Below, piece after piece: positions 24,261-36,109 of a DNA stretch of 64,000 bases. A program made the position numbers and the translations under genes. A model generated the notes under the pieces. It made no database searches and had not been told where the DNA came from. It saw only the letters and a program-made list of their open reading frames with translations. Origin of the DNA: Ovis canadensis (taxonomy: Eukaryota > Chordata > Mammalia > Artiodactyla > Bovidae); NCBI RefSeq assembly GCF_042477335.2, contig NC_091254.1:100217001-100281000 (forward strand). Reading direction: 5' to 3'. Each line of letters begins with the position of its first letter. The first letter of the stretch is position 1.

Positions 24261-25686
24261 GCAATGTGGAAACCGACTCAGAAGCTAGTTCCAGAAACTT
24301 TCGGAAAGTAAACCTTGGCAAGGATACTACAGCCAGCCTTGCCCAAAAGCAATGTTGAAGGGAAGACTCCACCCCCATCTGCAACCCCAGGCACCTATTC
24401 GTCAAAGTGTATGTTTGAAGAAAGGAGAAAGGATCATAGACACACCCAGGAGGAAGTGAGAGGGGCTGTCTGAGCCCTCACCGCCCCCCGCCAGACTTCT
24501 GAATCGAAAATGCTTGGGGGATATCAAGTAAGCACTTCCAGTGCGTCCCTCTCTGCCGCGGGTCCCTCTCTGCTGTATGTCCCCGGCTGGAGCCTCAAAG
24601 GGACACGTCTGAGGCATCGCTCTCGCTTCTCCCTGTCAGACCCTCCCGGGCCCTCACCTTCCCCGCTTCTGCCCTCAGAGCTCCACTCACTCGGGTGCCC
24701 AGCTCCTCCCAGCCCAACCTCCTTGGAAAAGGAATTTCTGACTAGAAGTCCCAGTAACCATAAGAGCCGTCCACTTAGATATGAAGCCGGAGCCAGATGG
24801 ACCGTCACCAGGAGCTGGCATCTGGTCAGGTGTAGCCAGAGGCTTGTCCCAGCTTGCCCTGGTCATTCGACCTCACAGAAGCATAGTCCACGATCTGCCT
24901 GTTTGGATTCCCTGGAACCCACTTATGTTGCTGAGGTGGGGTTTTATTCTGTTTCAGAGCAAGTGGTGCATATATAGAAAGCAGTGTGCAAAGGTATTTC
25001 AAGATATTTACAAGCAATGAAAACGCAGATGCAACACAGCGGTATTTATAACATGAGCCCAAGCGTTAGTTCACACAGAAGTGTTTCTCAGATTTCAGTC
25101 TTTTGCATGCTAATTCCAAAGTTTTGCCATATCTGAGTATCTGCCATATCTAAAAAATAATAATACTTTTAGTATTTACTTCATGCGCCTTTAGTAGGTT
25201 AAAATTTTAAATACATCCCGTGCCACCTGAAAACATATCTATAAAATCAGCTTCCTGGTACGTGCTGCATGTTTTTTCTACAATACCCTGAAATAATTAG
25301 CAGCTTTTAAAATAAAACGTATCCATCTGCAGACCATCTCAAACTCCTGGTAGACTTCCTCCACACTGAGACGGGAGGAGATGGGTCACTGCCTTCCTCT
25401 GGAAAGGGGCGGTAGGACAGAACGAGAAGAGCGGGGTGCGTAGCCGAGGGCAGTCACAGAGGAAATCCCCTGCCCCTGCCCCCGCCCCCCGGACAGAAAC
25501 TCCGCTGCAGTACCGCCACGCTGGTGTCATCCTCCTCATTTTGGTAGGAAAATCATCGATCAGAAAAATACAGGCAAGTCCCAGTGAAAATCTTGGGAAG
25601 GACAGCTGGCTCTAGTAGGTAATCTCTTATCCCAAGTACACGTTTGCAGTAATAGGGTTCTGATGGGCACATCTGATACAGGGAAT
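24261..25686. other. Unique intergenic DNA with an AT-rich block
   Basis: GC-balanced DNA to about 24980, then an AT-rich block at 24990-25330 with no repeat family I recognise. No gene supported. Confidence 0.45.
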
Positions 25687-25822
25687 GTTGTTCAGTCGCT
25701 AAGTCGTATCCGAATCTTTGTGACCCCATGGACTCCAACACGGCTGGATCCCCTGTCCTTCACTGTCTCCCAGAATTTGCTCAAACTCAGGTCCATTGAG
25801 TCGGTGATGCCATCCAAATTCG
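25687..25822 (-). mobile_element. BovB LINE, short 3' fragment
   Basis: Antisense BovB 3' end: GTTGTTCAGTCGCTAAGTCG, then TCAGGTCCATTGAGTCGGTG. Only about 135 bp remain. Confidence 0.85.
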
Positions 25823-25985
25823 TGAGCACTGCACACCATTTGAAAAACACAAGAAAAATACAAAGAACGAAATAAAATCATTGAGAGATCACCACTGTTG
25901 AGGCTTTCACGCATACTTGGTGTCTTAACACATGTTTAGATGCCTGACTATGCGTGTCACGCCAACATATGCACGCACCGACCCT

Positions 25986-26188
25986 TGTGTGCACGCTCAG
26001 GCATGTCCAGTTCTGTGACCCCACAGACTACAGCCCGCTAGGCTCCTCTGTCCGTGGGATTTTCCAGGCAAGAAGACAGGTGGGTTACCATTTCCTGCTG
26101 AGGGGATCTTCCCAATCCAGGGCTCAAACCTGCGTCTCCTGCATTGGCAGGGGGATTCTGTACCACTGAGCCACCCAGGAAACCCCAT
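25986..26188 (-). mobile_element. Bov-tA SINE
   Basis: Minus-strand Bov-tA: ACTACAGCCCGCTAGGCTCC, GGGATTTTCCAGGCAAGAAG, and the head end ACCACTGAGCCACCCAGGAA. Moderately diverged. Confidence 0.86.
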
Positions 26189-27084
26189 ATGAACATGTAC
26201 ATTTCGCAAAAAAAGTGTTTGGGCTATCCACTTGATTCTGCAACATGCTTTTTCTACTTTGCAATAATGTTAGCACTTTTCAAGTTTCCTAAAAACTCCT
26301 CTGAAGTATTATCCTAAAGGCTTCATGGTATTTCCGAAGTGGAAATGAGAACCGATCTGGCTGGTACCAGACCATGGGCAGCTACAACTGGGCACCCGTT
26401 CACTGCAGGCTTCACGTCAGGCACAGACGCCCGGACACGCATGAGCTGCGGTGCCCATTTGGCCAAAACGGAGCATTTGTGGTGGGATAGCACCATCACG
26501 GCTCCCCGCTTCCCCCACGCTTTTCACTTATCAGACCGAACATTACAACCAACGAAAGGGCTCCAAGAGCACGCGGTGTCTCTCAGATGCGCTCTGCCTC
26601 ACGCCCTGCGGTGGAGCCCGCGTTCCACCTGCTCCGCACACATGCGCACCGCGGGCGCTCCTGTTCGCAGGCGTCTTTTCTCTTGGCGCTGGGGCCTGCC
26701 GTTCCCCGTCTCTGGCCCCGCGTCCGGTGCTGCGTCCGCATCTCTCGCCGCTCGAGTCTCTCCCTGGCAAGTCTGTTGTTTCCTCAGCATAGGATTTGTC
26801 ATGTTCCTGGACCTAATTCATCCTGAGGTTTAATAGGCTGTGTTGCTATTTTAAATGGATCCTCTGCCCTCACCATTCCTGGCTAACTGGTTCTGTCCAG
26901 CGTCTGGAAAGGCTGTTGGGTCTGTACCGTCATTTTATCGCCCATCCTTGCCACTTCATTTTTGTTTTGCTAATTGTGAGCCCATTCCTTTGGGTGTTTG
27001 GGAAAGTTTTTTGACTTGAAGCTCTGATTCTGGAATCAGCCAGACCTGTGTTTACATTCCTAACACACCCTTTGCTGGATTCAG
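26189..27084. other. Intergenic DNA with a CpG-rich patch
   Basis: The part at about 26560-26760 is rich in CpG (for example ATGCGCACCGCGGGCGC). No coding exon recognised; the open frames across it occur on both strands and have no domain. Confidence 0.45.
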
Positions 27085-27603
27085 GCCTTTTGCCCCCGAG
27101 CTTTATCAAGATCAACAACAACGTGTAAGTTTAAGGTGTACAGCTTGGTGATTCAAGGCATGCATCTACCGTAAAATGATCACCACGAAGGTCAGCTCTG
27201 TGAGGTCTGCGCCGCCTCACAGAGTGAGCACATTGTTCCAGATGTGCTAAGAACATTTACCATCTGCTCTCAGCAGACTTCACATATTCAGCACAGTGTT
27301 GTTAACTGCGGGTGCTGCTGTGGGCTGCCCATCAGACCCTCGGAACTTATCCATCTTAAAACGGAAAGCTTGTATCCTGTGACCAACATCTCCTGAAAGC
27401 CCAGCCCCTGTGGGGAAGCCGCTCCACTCTCCGTTGCTGCGAGCTGGATGCTTGAGAACTGCACAAACAGGTGAGATCATACTGTGTTTTCCCTTCTCTG
27501 ACTTACTTTACTTGGCATAGTGGTCTCATGGTCTCAGGTTTTATCCATGTTGTGGAAAATGGCAGAATTTGCCTCTTCTTCACGGCTGCATAACTGTTAT
27601 CCA
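27085..27603 (-). mobile_element. L1 LINE, 3' region, interrupted
   Basis: Antisense L1 3' untranslated-type sequence: TAAGTTTAAGGTGTACAGCT, then AAAATGATCACCACGAAGGT. It resumes at 28029 after an insertion of BovB and a Bov-tA. Old and diverged. Confidence 0.75.
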
Positions 27604-27865
27604 GTTTGCTGTTCAGGCACTGTCGTATCCGACTCTCTGCGACCCCGTGGACGGCAGCACGCCAGGCCTCCCTGTCCACCACCAGCTCCCGGAGCTTGCT
27701 CAGTCTCAGGTCCATTGAGTCAGTGATGCCGTCCAACCGTCTCATCCTCTGTTACCCCCTTTGTCCTCCCGCCCTCAATCTTTCCCAGCATCAGGGGCTT
27801 TTCCAGTGAATCAGCTCTTCGCATCAGGTGGCCAAAGTAATGGAGCTTCAGCATCAGTCCTCCTC
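27604..27865 (-). mobile_element. BovB LINE 3' fragment inserted in L1
   Basis: Antisense BovB from the 3' end: CACTGTCGTATCCGACTCTC to CAGGTGGCCAAAGTAATGGA. Truncated where a plus-strand Bov-tA abuts it. Confidence 0.9.
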
Positions 27866-28028
27866 AGATGATAAACAGTCTGCCTGCAATGGAGACCCAG
27901 GTCCAATCCCTGGGTTGGGAAGATCCCCTGGAGGAGAGAATGGGAACCCACTCCAGTGCTTTTGCCTGGAGAATTCCATGGAGAGAGGAGCCTGGACGGC
28001 TGCTGTCCGTGTGGATGTGACTGAATGA
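27866..28028 (+). mobile_element. Bov-tA SINE
   Basis: Plus-strand Bov-tA with AGTCTGCCTGCAATGGAGAC, GGTTGGGAAGATCCCCTGGA and CCATGGAGAGAGGAGCCTGG. It lacks the first part of the head. Confidence 0.85.
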
Positions 28029-28830
28029 TCATCCAGTTCACACGTGCGTAATCATCCAATATACACGTGTGTGTACTTATGATAATCACGGGTGAATCAG
28101 ATGCGGCGCGTGTGATAAGCATGCGTGTGTGTGTGCGTTACAGCGCACAGCACTCACAGCCGTGACGTGATGCTCACCTGGCGGCAGACACCTGAGCTGT
28201 TTCCACGTCTCGTCAGTGGCATTCCCAGCAACAATGCAGGAGGCTTCCCTTTCTCCACACCCTCACCAGCGCTTGCTACTTGCCTTTTTCACGATACCCA
28301 CTCTGACAGTGTGAGGAGCTATCTCTCTGTGGTTTTGACTTGCGTTTCACTGGTGATTAATGGTGCTGAGCATGTTTCCACGGCCTGTTGACCACTGGAC
28401 AATGTATATTTAGGTCCTTTGCCCATTTTTAAATCAAATTACCTGCCTTGCTGTTGAGTTGTATGAGTTCCTTACAGCAATATCCCTTACCAAATGCGTG
28501 ACTCGCAAGCACTGCCCCCGCGCGGTAGGCTGCCTTTCTGTTCTGATGATGGGCTCCTCTGCCGCGCGGTAGGCTGCCATTCTGTTCTGCGCAGAAGGTT
28601 TTACTTTGATGTAACCTGATTTACTTTCGCTTTTGTCATTTGCGCTTTAGGTATCAAATCCCAGACCTTTGCCACGACCGGCATCTAGCTGTCCCTCTGT
28701 GTTTTTTTCTAGGAGTTCTACAGTTTTTATCCAGTTTGAGTTAATGTTGGTGTTATGACAGGGGTCCAGTCTCATTCTTCTGCATGTGGGTATTCAGCTT
28801 CCCCAGGGCTGCTCATTACCTTCTGAAGCC
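28029..28830 (-). mobile_element. L1 LINE, continuation into ORF2
   Basis: Antisense L1: TTAGGTCCTTTGCCCATTTT and GGGGTCCAGTCTCATTCTTC are characteristic antisense L1 segments. A 44-bp tandem duplication (GCGGTAGGCTGCC...TTCTGTTCTG) lies at about 28519-28590. Same element as 27085-27603. Confidence 0.75.
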
Positions 28831-29839
28831 TCGGCTCCTTGTCTGTACAATGTTAGTACAGGGGCCTCCCAGGGCCCCGACTGTGTGTGAGACCGTGACC
28901 AGACATTCTTAGAGAAGCCACACGGAGTGATGACAGCTTTGTTTCCTTTCTCCACCCCTCCCTTCGTCTTCTGGTGTCCCAGCTCTCATTTATTTCTGTT
29001 TTGGCCTTCCTGCATCAGGTGGGACTTCCAGGCCGCTGAGCACAGTGGACACAGAGAGGCTTCCGGCCAGGGCCCTGGCGGCACCAGGAAGTGTGCTTCA
29101 CCCGGAGACCCCGCTCTGTCCCTGCTTCAGCTCCCGTCAGCAGCCCCTCCAAGTCCACAGTCGTCTCCTGCCCTGGACTTGAAGCCTGAGCTGCTTTAGT
29201 GCGCACGCGCCGCAGTCTGGGAGCCTGACCTGGGCTCGGTGCCCTGTGGGTCGGATGTTCAGCAGTAAGCCCCTCAGTGTGAGCTCGCTCAGCACAAGCC
29301 CACAGTGGTCTCCAGGACCAGCTGGGCTCAGGGTCTGGGACCCCTGTCTGGGTCCACCCTGCGCGTTACCCCTCTCTGCCTGGGGGTCTCCACCTCTCCC
29401 TGCCTCCCTCCACCCACCCACCCCAGCGGAAGGATTTGCCCTGGGCAGTTAGCCTGATGATGCGGTAAGACTTTCCTCCCCACCCCCTTCTCCTTGCTTA
29501 TCTCTAAGTCTAAAGACATGTTGAAATGTGTTGGGCAAAAACATCTGGGCAGCTTCCAGGTAGAGGCAGGCTTATCTTCGCGGAGAGGATTTATGAGCTC
29601 AGACTGGTAGCCGAGAGAGGAGAATGAACCTGGCAAGCAGCACATGTTCAAGAGACTTTCCCACCGAAGTGAAAGGCAAAAACACGCTAAGGGTGTTGCC
29701 TTTTATTTCCGTTGTCAACGTTTTTTCATCAGATAGTGTTGCTAAATCACATCAATGCCTTCTCAGGGTAGGGGAAAAAACAAACATTCCTTTTCTGATC
29801 TACTTCCTTTTTGCTTCCTCAGTGTTGCTTTTCTGAAGG
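28831..29839. other. Unique DNA between L1 pieces
   Basis: No gene recognised. GC-rich to about 29460. It separates two minus-strand L1 blocks that could be parts of one element or two separate ones. Confidence 0.4.
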
Positions 29840-30890
29840 CGCAGGTGTTGGAGTTTCGGTGAAGCCCAGTTTATCAAGTTTCTCTCATGGCCCGTGCATT
29901 TAGGGTCCAAAGCGATCTTTGTGAAAATCCAAACTACGCGTTTTCCTCCTGGAAATCCTGCATAGTTTTCATTTAACATTTGGGGCTAAGATCCATTTTG
30001 AGTTAGTTTTTGCGTGCAGTGTGGTAAGGGTCAATGCTGATTTTTTTTTCTCCACGTGAATATCCAGCTGTCGTAGCAACAGTTGCTGAAAGGCATTCCT
30101 GTTTTCAATGAGTTGGAATGACTTGGCCATATACATGTGGGTGTATTTATAGTAAGACATAAAGACAGTTGATTTTTTTATGTTGGGCTTGACTCATGCC
30201 ACCCTGCCCAATTCATGATGTTTCTCCTGGTGCTTGTCTTAGCATGCATGAATAGGAGCCGATTTTTGTCAGATGGTTTTCTGTGTGTGTCCCCTACCGA
30301 TAGGACCATGTAGTTTTTCTTCCTCGGTCCGTTAATACGGTGAATTGCACTGGATAATTTAAAAACACTGAAGCAGCCTCGCATCCCGAGGGTGAACTTC
30401 GGTTATTCCTGGCGTAATGTGCCCCACGTGTTGCTGGGCTCTGCTAATGCTTGTGAAGGATTTCTGCATCGTGTCTTCTTAGCTTCCCTTCAGCTGAGAT
30501 GGTCTGACTTCCCCTCAACCTGAAGCCGTTCTGGCGGACACAGGCCTCGAGGCCGACCCTTCCTTTAGCGTCTGAAAACGCCAGGCTCTGTCCTTTAGGC
30601 TTTCTTCCTTTCTCATGAGACAATGTTGTAATGTGAGTGGTTTTCTGAATTTGTTGATTTAAATGTGTAAAACATCATTTCATTTTGTCCTCAGCTTTCG
30701 GAAGTTTGACTTTGCTGGTTTTTTTTGGTGTGGATTTCCCCTTTTTGGAATTCTTTTTTCCAGCTTAATTCTGTGGGTTTAAGGCCTTTTGCAGAATCTC
30801 AGCTGTCCCTGTCCTTATTTGTGTTTTCTTTAGCATTTCCAGCTCTGTCTTCACGCCCGTCTCCTCCAGGACCCTGCGAGGTGAAGCCGT
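29840..30890 (-). mobile_element. L1 LINE, ORF2 fragment
   Basis: Antisense L1 ORF2: GTGGTAAGGGTCAATGCTGA (about 30022), TATCCAGCTGTCGTAGCAAC and GTGAATTGCACTGGATAATT are diverged forms of well-known antisense L1 segments. No long open frame remains. Confidence 0.75.
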
Positions 30891-32843
30891 GGCCCTGCAG
30901 TCCCTAGCGTTCTGAGAGGTTTGGTTTTCGGTCTGATTTCTCTCTGTTGCTCAGACTTGGTGGTTCTTATCGGCTCAGCTTTCCGGTCACTGATTCTTCC
31001 CTCTGTCTCCTCCATTTTTCTGAGCCAGTCCATTCGGGTTTTTCTTATTTCAGTCCCTCCTTCCAGGAGAGCCATCTGCCCAGCTAGTCTGGATGCCAGT
31101 TGGGAGCTGTCTCTCTGGGCCCCAGGGAGCAGGTCTCAGGACCCAGGGAGCATGGTCAGACGCCGGGAGGACGGGTTGAGTCCGGCCCAGCCTCCCGCGC
31201 CAGGATCAGGTGGGCGTGCAGGGGGCTGGGTCGTCACGGGGCCACAGCTACCCGCCCAGCACACTGCCCCTGCTTCCCTGGACACAGACAGGCTGCCAGC
31301 CAGCCCCGGGGTGGCGGTCGGTCCCCTGATGTCTGCTCAGGTTCACAAGGCAGTCTCTCTATGTGGCTTCATTTCTCAGACTCAGGCTGTTCCTGGGACG
31401 ACCAGGACACACACAGTGGCGGAGGCGACAGGCACCCGACGACCCGCGTGTGTCCCCTCAGGGCGCGTGCACAGACGGGGAAACGCCCACGATGGCCTCA
31501 CCTGAGCTTGTGTCCTGACGAGGGCTGGGCGCAGGAACCGCGGGGCCAGCCTGCCTCCGGCCCAGGCCTCAGTGCTGCGCTCTGTGCCCCCAGCCAGCGG
31601 AGGCGGCGAGAAGCCTCGGGCCCTGCTCTGCCCGGCAGGGACGTGGCCACGGGCGGCGGGTGGGTGAGACAGCAGGTCAGCCTTCCTCTCCCGCCAGCCT
31701 GGGACTCCCGGCTCACAGAGGGCCAAAGGCGTCCCCTCCGGACCCACGACGTAAGCACAGCATGTTTTCTTAATCCCTCTCACTGTGTCTGTACCTGGTT
31801 CCACGTGATGTGCTCAGTGGAAGGAGAACTCGTGCTTGGCTCGAGCAGACGCTGAAGTTGGAAAGAATGCTGTCCTGCGGTGGGTGAAGGAGCCGGAGGG
31901 AAGGCTGGAGGAGACAGGGGCGGCAGGGGCGGCTGCCCACGTGACCCTCGCAAGTGGGCTGGCCTTCGGTCCTGGCGCCCGGCAGTGCCAGCGGCGTCTG
32001 GAACGCCTGCGCGTGTGCTGGGCAGTGACTTCCTGGCTGATTAGAAGTCAGGTCCGTATTGTGGCTGCATCTCGGGAGCCGTCTGCCTGAGCCCTCCCGT
32101 GATCAGAGGCCCCGCTCCCGTGAAAGCGCAGCTCAGAGCATCTCTGCTCAGAGCGGGTCCTGTGTCCTAACCACACTCTCAGTCCTTCCCGGTTCAGAGT
32201 GCCACAAAGCTGGCCGCGCAGAGCGACAGCTGCAAGTCCCCACCAGTCTGTCCTTCTCAGACTGTCCAGACGGACGTTGACATTTTGGCCCGTGACTGGC
32301 TTGCAGAAAACTACAAGAGGATTTTAGAAGAAGCGTGTTCTTGGCAAGCAAATTAGAGAATCCTGCTGTGTTTCTGTGACTTTCCTCTGCAACTGTGGTT
32401 CCAAATCATAGACAGCGGTTTCCTAGGAGGTAAAATCCCAGGAGACGGAAGGCTGTGGGGGCCGTCGGTGGGTAGATGTGGGTGGGGGGCCACCGTCCGG
32501 GAGGTTCGGGCGTGTGCTGAGGTTCGTTAATGCAGGTACTGGAGGGGTGGCGATGCCGCACGGCCAGCTCTCTCAACACCCTCCTGGCGGTGCAGAGACA
32601 GCGCTTGTGAAACCAGGACACTGCGCAGCAGAGCTCACAGCTGCATCGGTCATGCTCGGGATGTCTCTGGAGGGCAGAGCCAGGCAGGCGGCAGGATTGT
32701 GTCCCCAGGGGAGGACTTCAGGACAGGCATGCCTGAGTCCGCCTGAGCCTGGCGGACCACGCAGATGGAGGTTCCGAATCCGGGCTTTGCTTCCTCCTCT
32801 GGACGCAGTCACCGAAAAGCGTCTCAACTGTGACTCCGCGCAT
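30891..32843. other. Intergenic DNA, GC-rich to the right
   Basis: 30910-31070 may be a further decayed L1 piece. The rest is GC-rich with overlapping open frames on both strands (31100-31855 and 31382-31804 among them) and no domain. Confidence 0.45.
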
Positions 32844-33044
32844 GGCTGCTCGATCATGTCTGACTCTTGCGACCCCACGGACTGCAGCCCGCCAGGCTCC
32901 TCCGTCCATGGGATTCTCCAGGTGGGAATGCTGGAGTGGGCTGCCATTTCCTTCTCCGGGGGATCTTCCCGACCCAGGGATCCGTCACCTGTGTCTGCTG
33001 CGTCGCAGGAGGACTCTTGGCCCGCTGAGCCCCGGGGGAGCCTC
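32844..33044 (-). mobile_element. Bov-tA SINE
   Basis: Minus-strand: ACTGCAGCCCGCCAGGCTCC, TCCATGGGATTCTCCAGGTG, and a diverged head end CCGCTGAGCCCCGGGGGAGC. Confidence 0.86.
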
Positions 33045-34411
33045 ACTCACTGAGTGAGCACGATGGCCTGAGGGCTGTGCTGTTCCTGAGACAGGGATCG
33101 AGAGGCCGCCGCGCTCCGACTTGAGGGCAGGGGACACGACCGCTCCATCTGTTGCCTCTAGCGGCATGGTGGCCAAGGCTGACCCTGGTTCCGTCTCTCC
33201 GCCCCGCTGCCCCAGGAACCAGATGGCCACGTGGACCTCACCCTGCAGTGATGCCCCAGCACGTGGGGTGAAAGAGGAGGAGAAGGAAAGGGAGCCAGTA
33301 AGATGCGAGACTGGAGGGGCAGCAGGGGCTGGTGGGCATCGTCCCGCCACCTGGGGGACAAGTACGTGTGGGCGTCACCCGTGGGTGGTCCCGAGGAGGT
33401 TCTCCCCGAGCAAGCAGCTCAGGCCAGCGCAGCAGCTGCCGGCCTTCTCTGCGGAAGCCGCTGTGGCCGTGACTGGGAGTGTGACCACCGGCATGGCCCT
33501 GGGGCCCAGCAGGGCGGGGAGAGGGCCCAGTCGACACAGCTCGGATTCAGGCAGGAAACGGGCTCTGAACACAGGAGGGTCCCGAAATCACAGCGGTGAG
33601 AACCTTCCACCCAGAGTGTCCTGAGGACAGAAGCTCTGCAGAAGCCCATCCTAGGAAAGCGTGTGGAAGGAAGTTCTTGGCCCCAGGCTGGAGCAGACTG
33701 GCTTTTGCCCAGACCTGGAGGCCCAGCTGCCCAGGGCCTCAGCGCGGCGCTCAGAGGCGTGTGCGGTCCGGCCCACTGCCTGTCATGCGGTTCAGGCTGG
33801 GCTGCCTTGTCACTAACCCTCACGCGGACCTTCGAGGGCCACCCTGAGCTCGCTCCTTCTCCTCCTAGAGGGTCATCTCTGAGCCCTGAGAGACGGTGGC
33901 CCCCAAGCCCCCGGGTCAGCACCCACTCTGGCCGTGGCTTGGAGGACGCGCCCGGACCTCCTGAGCTCTGCAGGGTCCTTGTCAGCTCACCTTTCCTGAC
34001 CAAGGAGGGTGGAGTATGCACCCTGGCCTCCTGAGCTCTGCAAGGTCGTCGTGGCCCAGCAGAGCAGCGTGTGGAATGTGTTTATTTAGTTCCTGGCTCG
34101 CAGCAAGTGCTTGATAAGTTTCAGAGATCGTCCCAAATATTTCTAGCGCTGCTGAAGCCGAGTGTTTGAAACTGCATCCGGTCCATCTTGGAGCCTCTGC
34201 AGCAATCCCGGCTCCGCCTTGGCTTAAACTTGGGCCTGGGAGCTGACCCCTATAGGTCAGAGAAGCCCTTTCCACCTGTCCTGGGGAGGCCTGGGGTCCC
34301 TGGCCAAGCTGCGAGCAGCCCTCAGTGGTGGGTGGGCAACCAGACGGAAACCGCACAGCTGGTAAGCGCCTGTGTCCAGGCCTTGACTGAGGCTGACCCT
34401 GCCCCTGCCCC
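33045..34411. other. GC-rich unique intergenic DNA
   Basis: No gene or repeat recognised. Open frames on both strands are composition artefacts. Confidence 0.45.
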
Positions 34412-34764
34412 TGTTGCAGAAGACTCCTGAGAGTCCCTGGGGCAGCAAGGAGATCCAACCAGGCCATCCTAAAGGAAACCAGTCCTGAGTATTCATTGGA
34501 AGGACTGATGCTGAGGCTGAAACTCCAGTAGTCTGGCCTCCTGATGCGAACGGCTGACTCACTGGAAAAGACTCTGATGCTGGGAGGGATTAGGGGCAGG
34601 AGGAGAAGGGGACGGCAGAGGATGAGATGGCTGGATGGCATCACCGACTCAGTGGACATGAGTTTGGGTGGACTCCAGGAGTTGGTGATGGACAGGGAGG
34701 CCTGGCATGCTGCGGTTCATGGGGTCGCAGAGTCCTACGCGACCGAGCGACTGAGCTGACTGAC
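34412..34764 (+). mobile_element. BovB LINE, 3' end
   Basis: 5'-truncated BovB: AGAAGACTCCTGAGAGTCCC to the end near [37 protein letters not shown] is readable at about 34624-34674. Confidence 0.92.
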
Positions 34765-35479
34765 CCTCCGCCCAACGGCGGCCGAGCCGGTGCCCTCCCG
34801 CCTGGAAGTGGTGTCACCGCGTTCACCCTGCACCCCCTCTGGCCCCAGGTGAGCAGACTGGAGGCCTGCACTTTTGCTGACTGTGGGGCAGCCCTGTCTC
34901 CACAGGGTCCCCGTCCCCTGCTTCTCCTTCGCTCCCGACCCTACTCCAAAGGGCGGAGCTGTGCAGCTGCAGCTCAGTAAAGGCTTTATCTGATTAAACT
35001 TTAAAGTGCGGACATGAGAGATTTTCTCCTTTAGTTTTTACTGCTTTAAAGGAAAAATACCCCAAATGCAATGTGAGTCTCCCCTCAACTCTCTCAGCCA
35101 CCTCCTCCAGGAAGCCTCATGGAGGAGCCTGGCCCTGCCTCCTCTGCAGCCCGGCTGGGACTGCCTGCTCCGCACTCGCTGTCTGTTAAGGTCCCCGTGT
35201 GGCCGCTTTTGTGTGACCACCACCTCTCGAGGCCAGTGGTCAGCCAGCCTGCTAATAGAGTTCACCAAGAGAGGATCAGCCTGGACTGGCAAATTCACTC
35301 GATGTTTTGTCACTGTCTTTATTGAGTGAGTGTGGAATTCCACCCACTGATACCCACTGACCGACCGCTCGATGGTAGCAGGTGCTGGGTTTCTCCCTCC
35401 TGCAAGGGAGGTGGGGGTGATGCAGGCACGGGATCCGAGGGAGACGGAGGAAGGAGCAGGGGCCTCTGCCCGCAGGCAG
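34765..35479. other. Unique intergenic DNA
   Basis: No gene recognised. An AT-rich patch at 34975-35060 is unassigned. Confidence 0.45.
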
Positions 35480-35900
35480 CACTCTGCGCACCCGGCTGTG
35501 CACCCAGCTGTCCACCCCGTCCACTGCCCGTCCAGTCCTGTCCACCCAGCTGTCCACTCTGTCCACCCAGCTGTCCACCCCGTCCACCCTTGCCCCTTCC
35601 ATCCACCCACCTGTCCACCCCGTCCACTACCCATCCACTCCTGTCCACCCAGCTGTCCACTCTGTCCACCCAGCTGTCCACCCCATCCACTGCCCGTCCA
35701 GTCCTGTCCACCCAGCTGTCCACTCTGTCCACCCAGCTGTCCACCTCATCCACCCTTGCCCCTTCCATCCACCCAGCTGTCCACCACCGACCACCCCCCT
35801 GTCCACCTGGCTGTCCACTCTGTCCACTCACCTGTCCGCTCCTGTCTGCCCCTTGTCAACTCTGTCCACTCACCTGTCCACCTCGTTCACCCACCTGTCC
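35480..35900. repeat. Minisatellite with higher-order units (CTGTCCACCCAG type)
   Basis: Variants of a 15-16 bp unit (CTGTCCACCCAGCTGTCCAC). A larger block with landmarks CTGCCCGTCCAGTCCTGTCC (35523 and about 35690) and CCCTTGCCCCTTCCATCCAC (about 35587 and 35754) recurs at about 167 bp, giving a higher-order period. Frames open on both strands are artefacts. Confidence 0.9.
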
Positions 35901-36109
35901 CTCCCCTGTTTTGGGGTGTGACTCTGCTGCAGAGAGGCCAGGGCAGGGAGGCCTTGTGGTTAGAATTGGCCCTACCTACAGCCTCGCCTCCCCCCCCCCG
36001 CCCCCCGGCTTCTTCCTCTTCCCCACACCAGGCTCGGTTCCACGAGGGTGGCACAGTCAGGAGCTCAGCCACTGCTGCAGGAGGTGACGCTCTGTGTCTG
36101 TTGCTACGG
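35901..36109. other. Unique intergenic DNA with C-run
   Basis: Short unassigned stretch; a C-rich homopolymer-like run lies at about 35990-36007. Confidence 0.4.
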
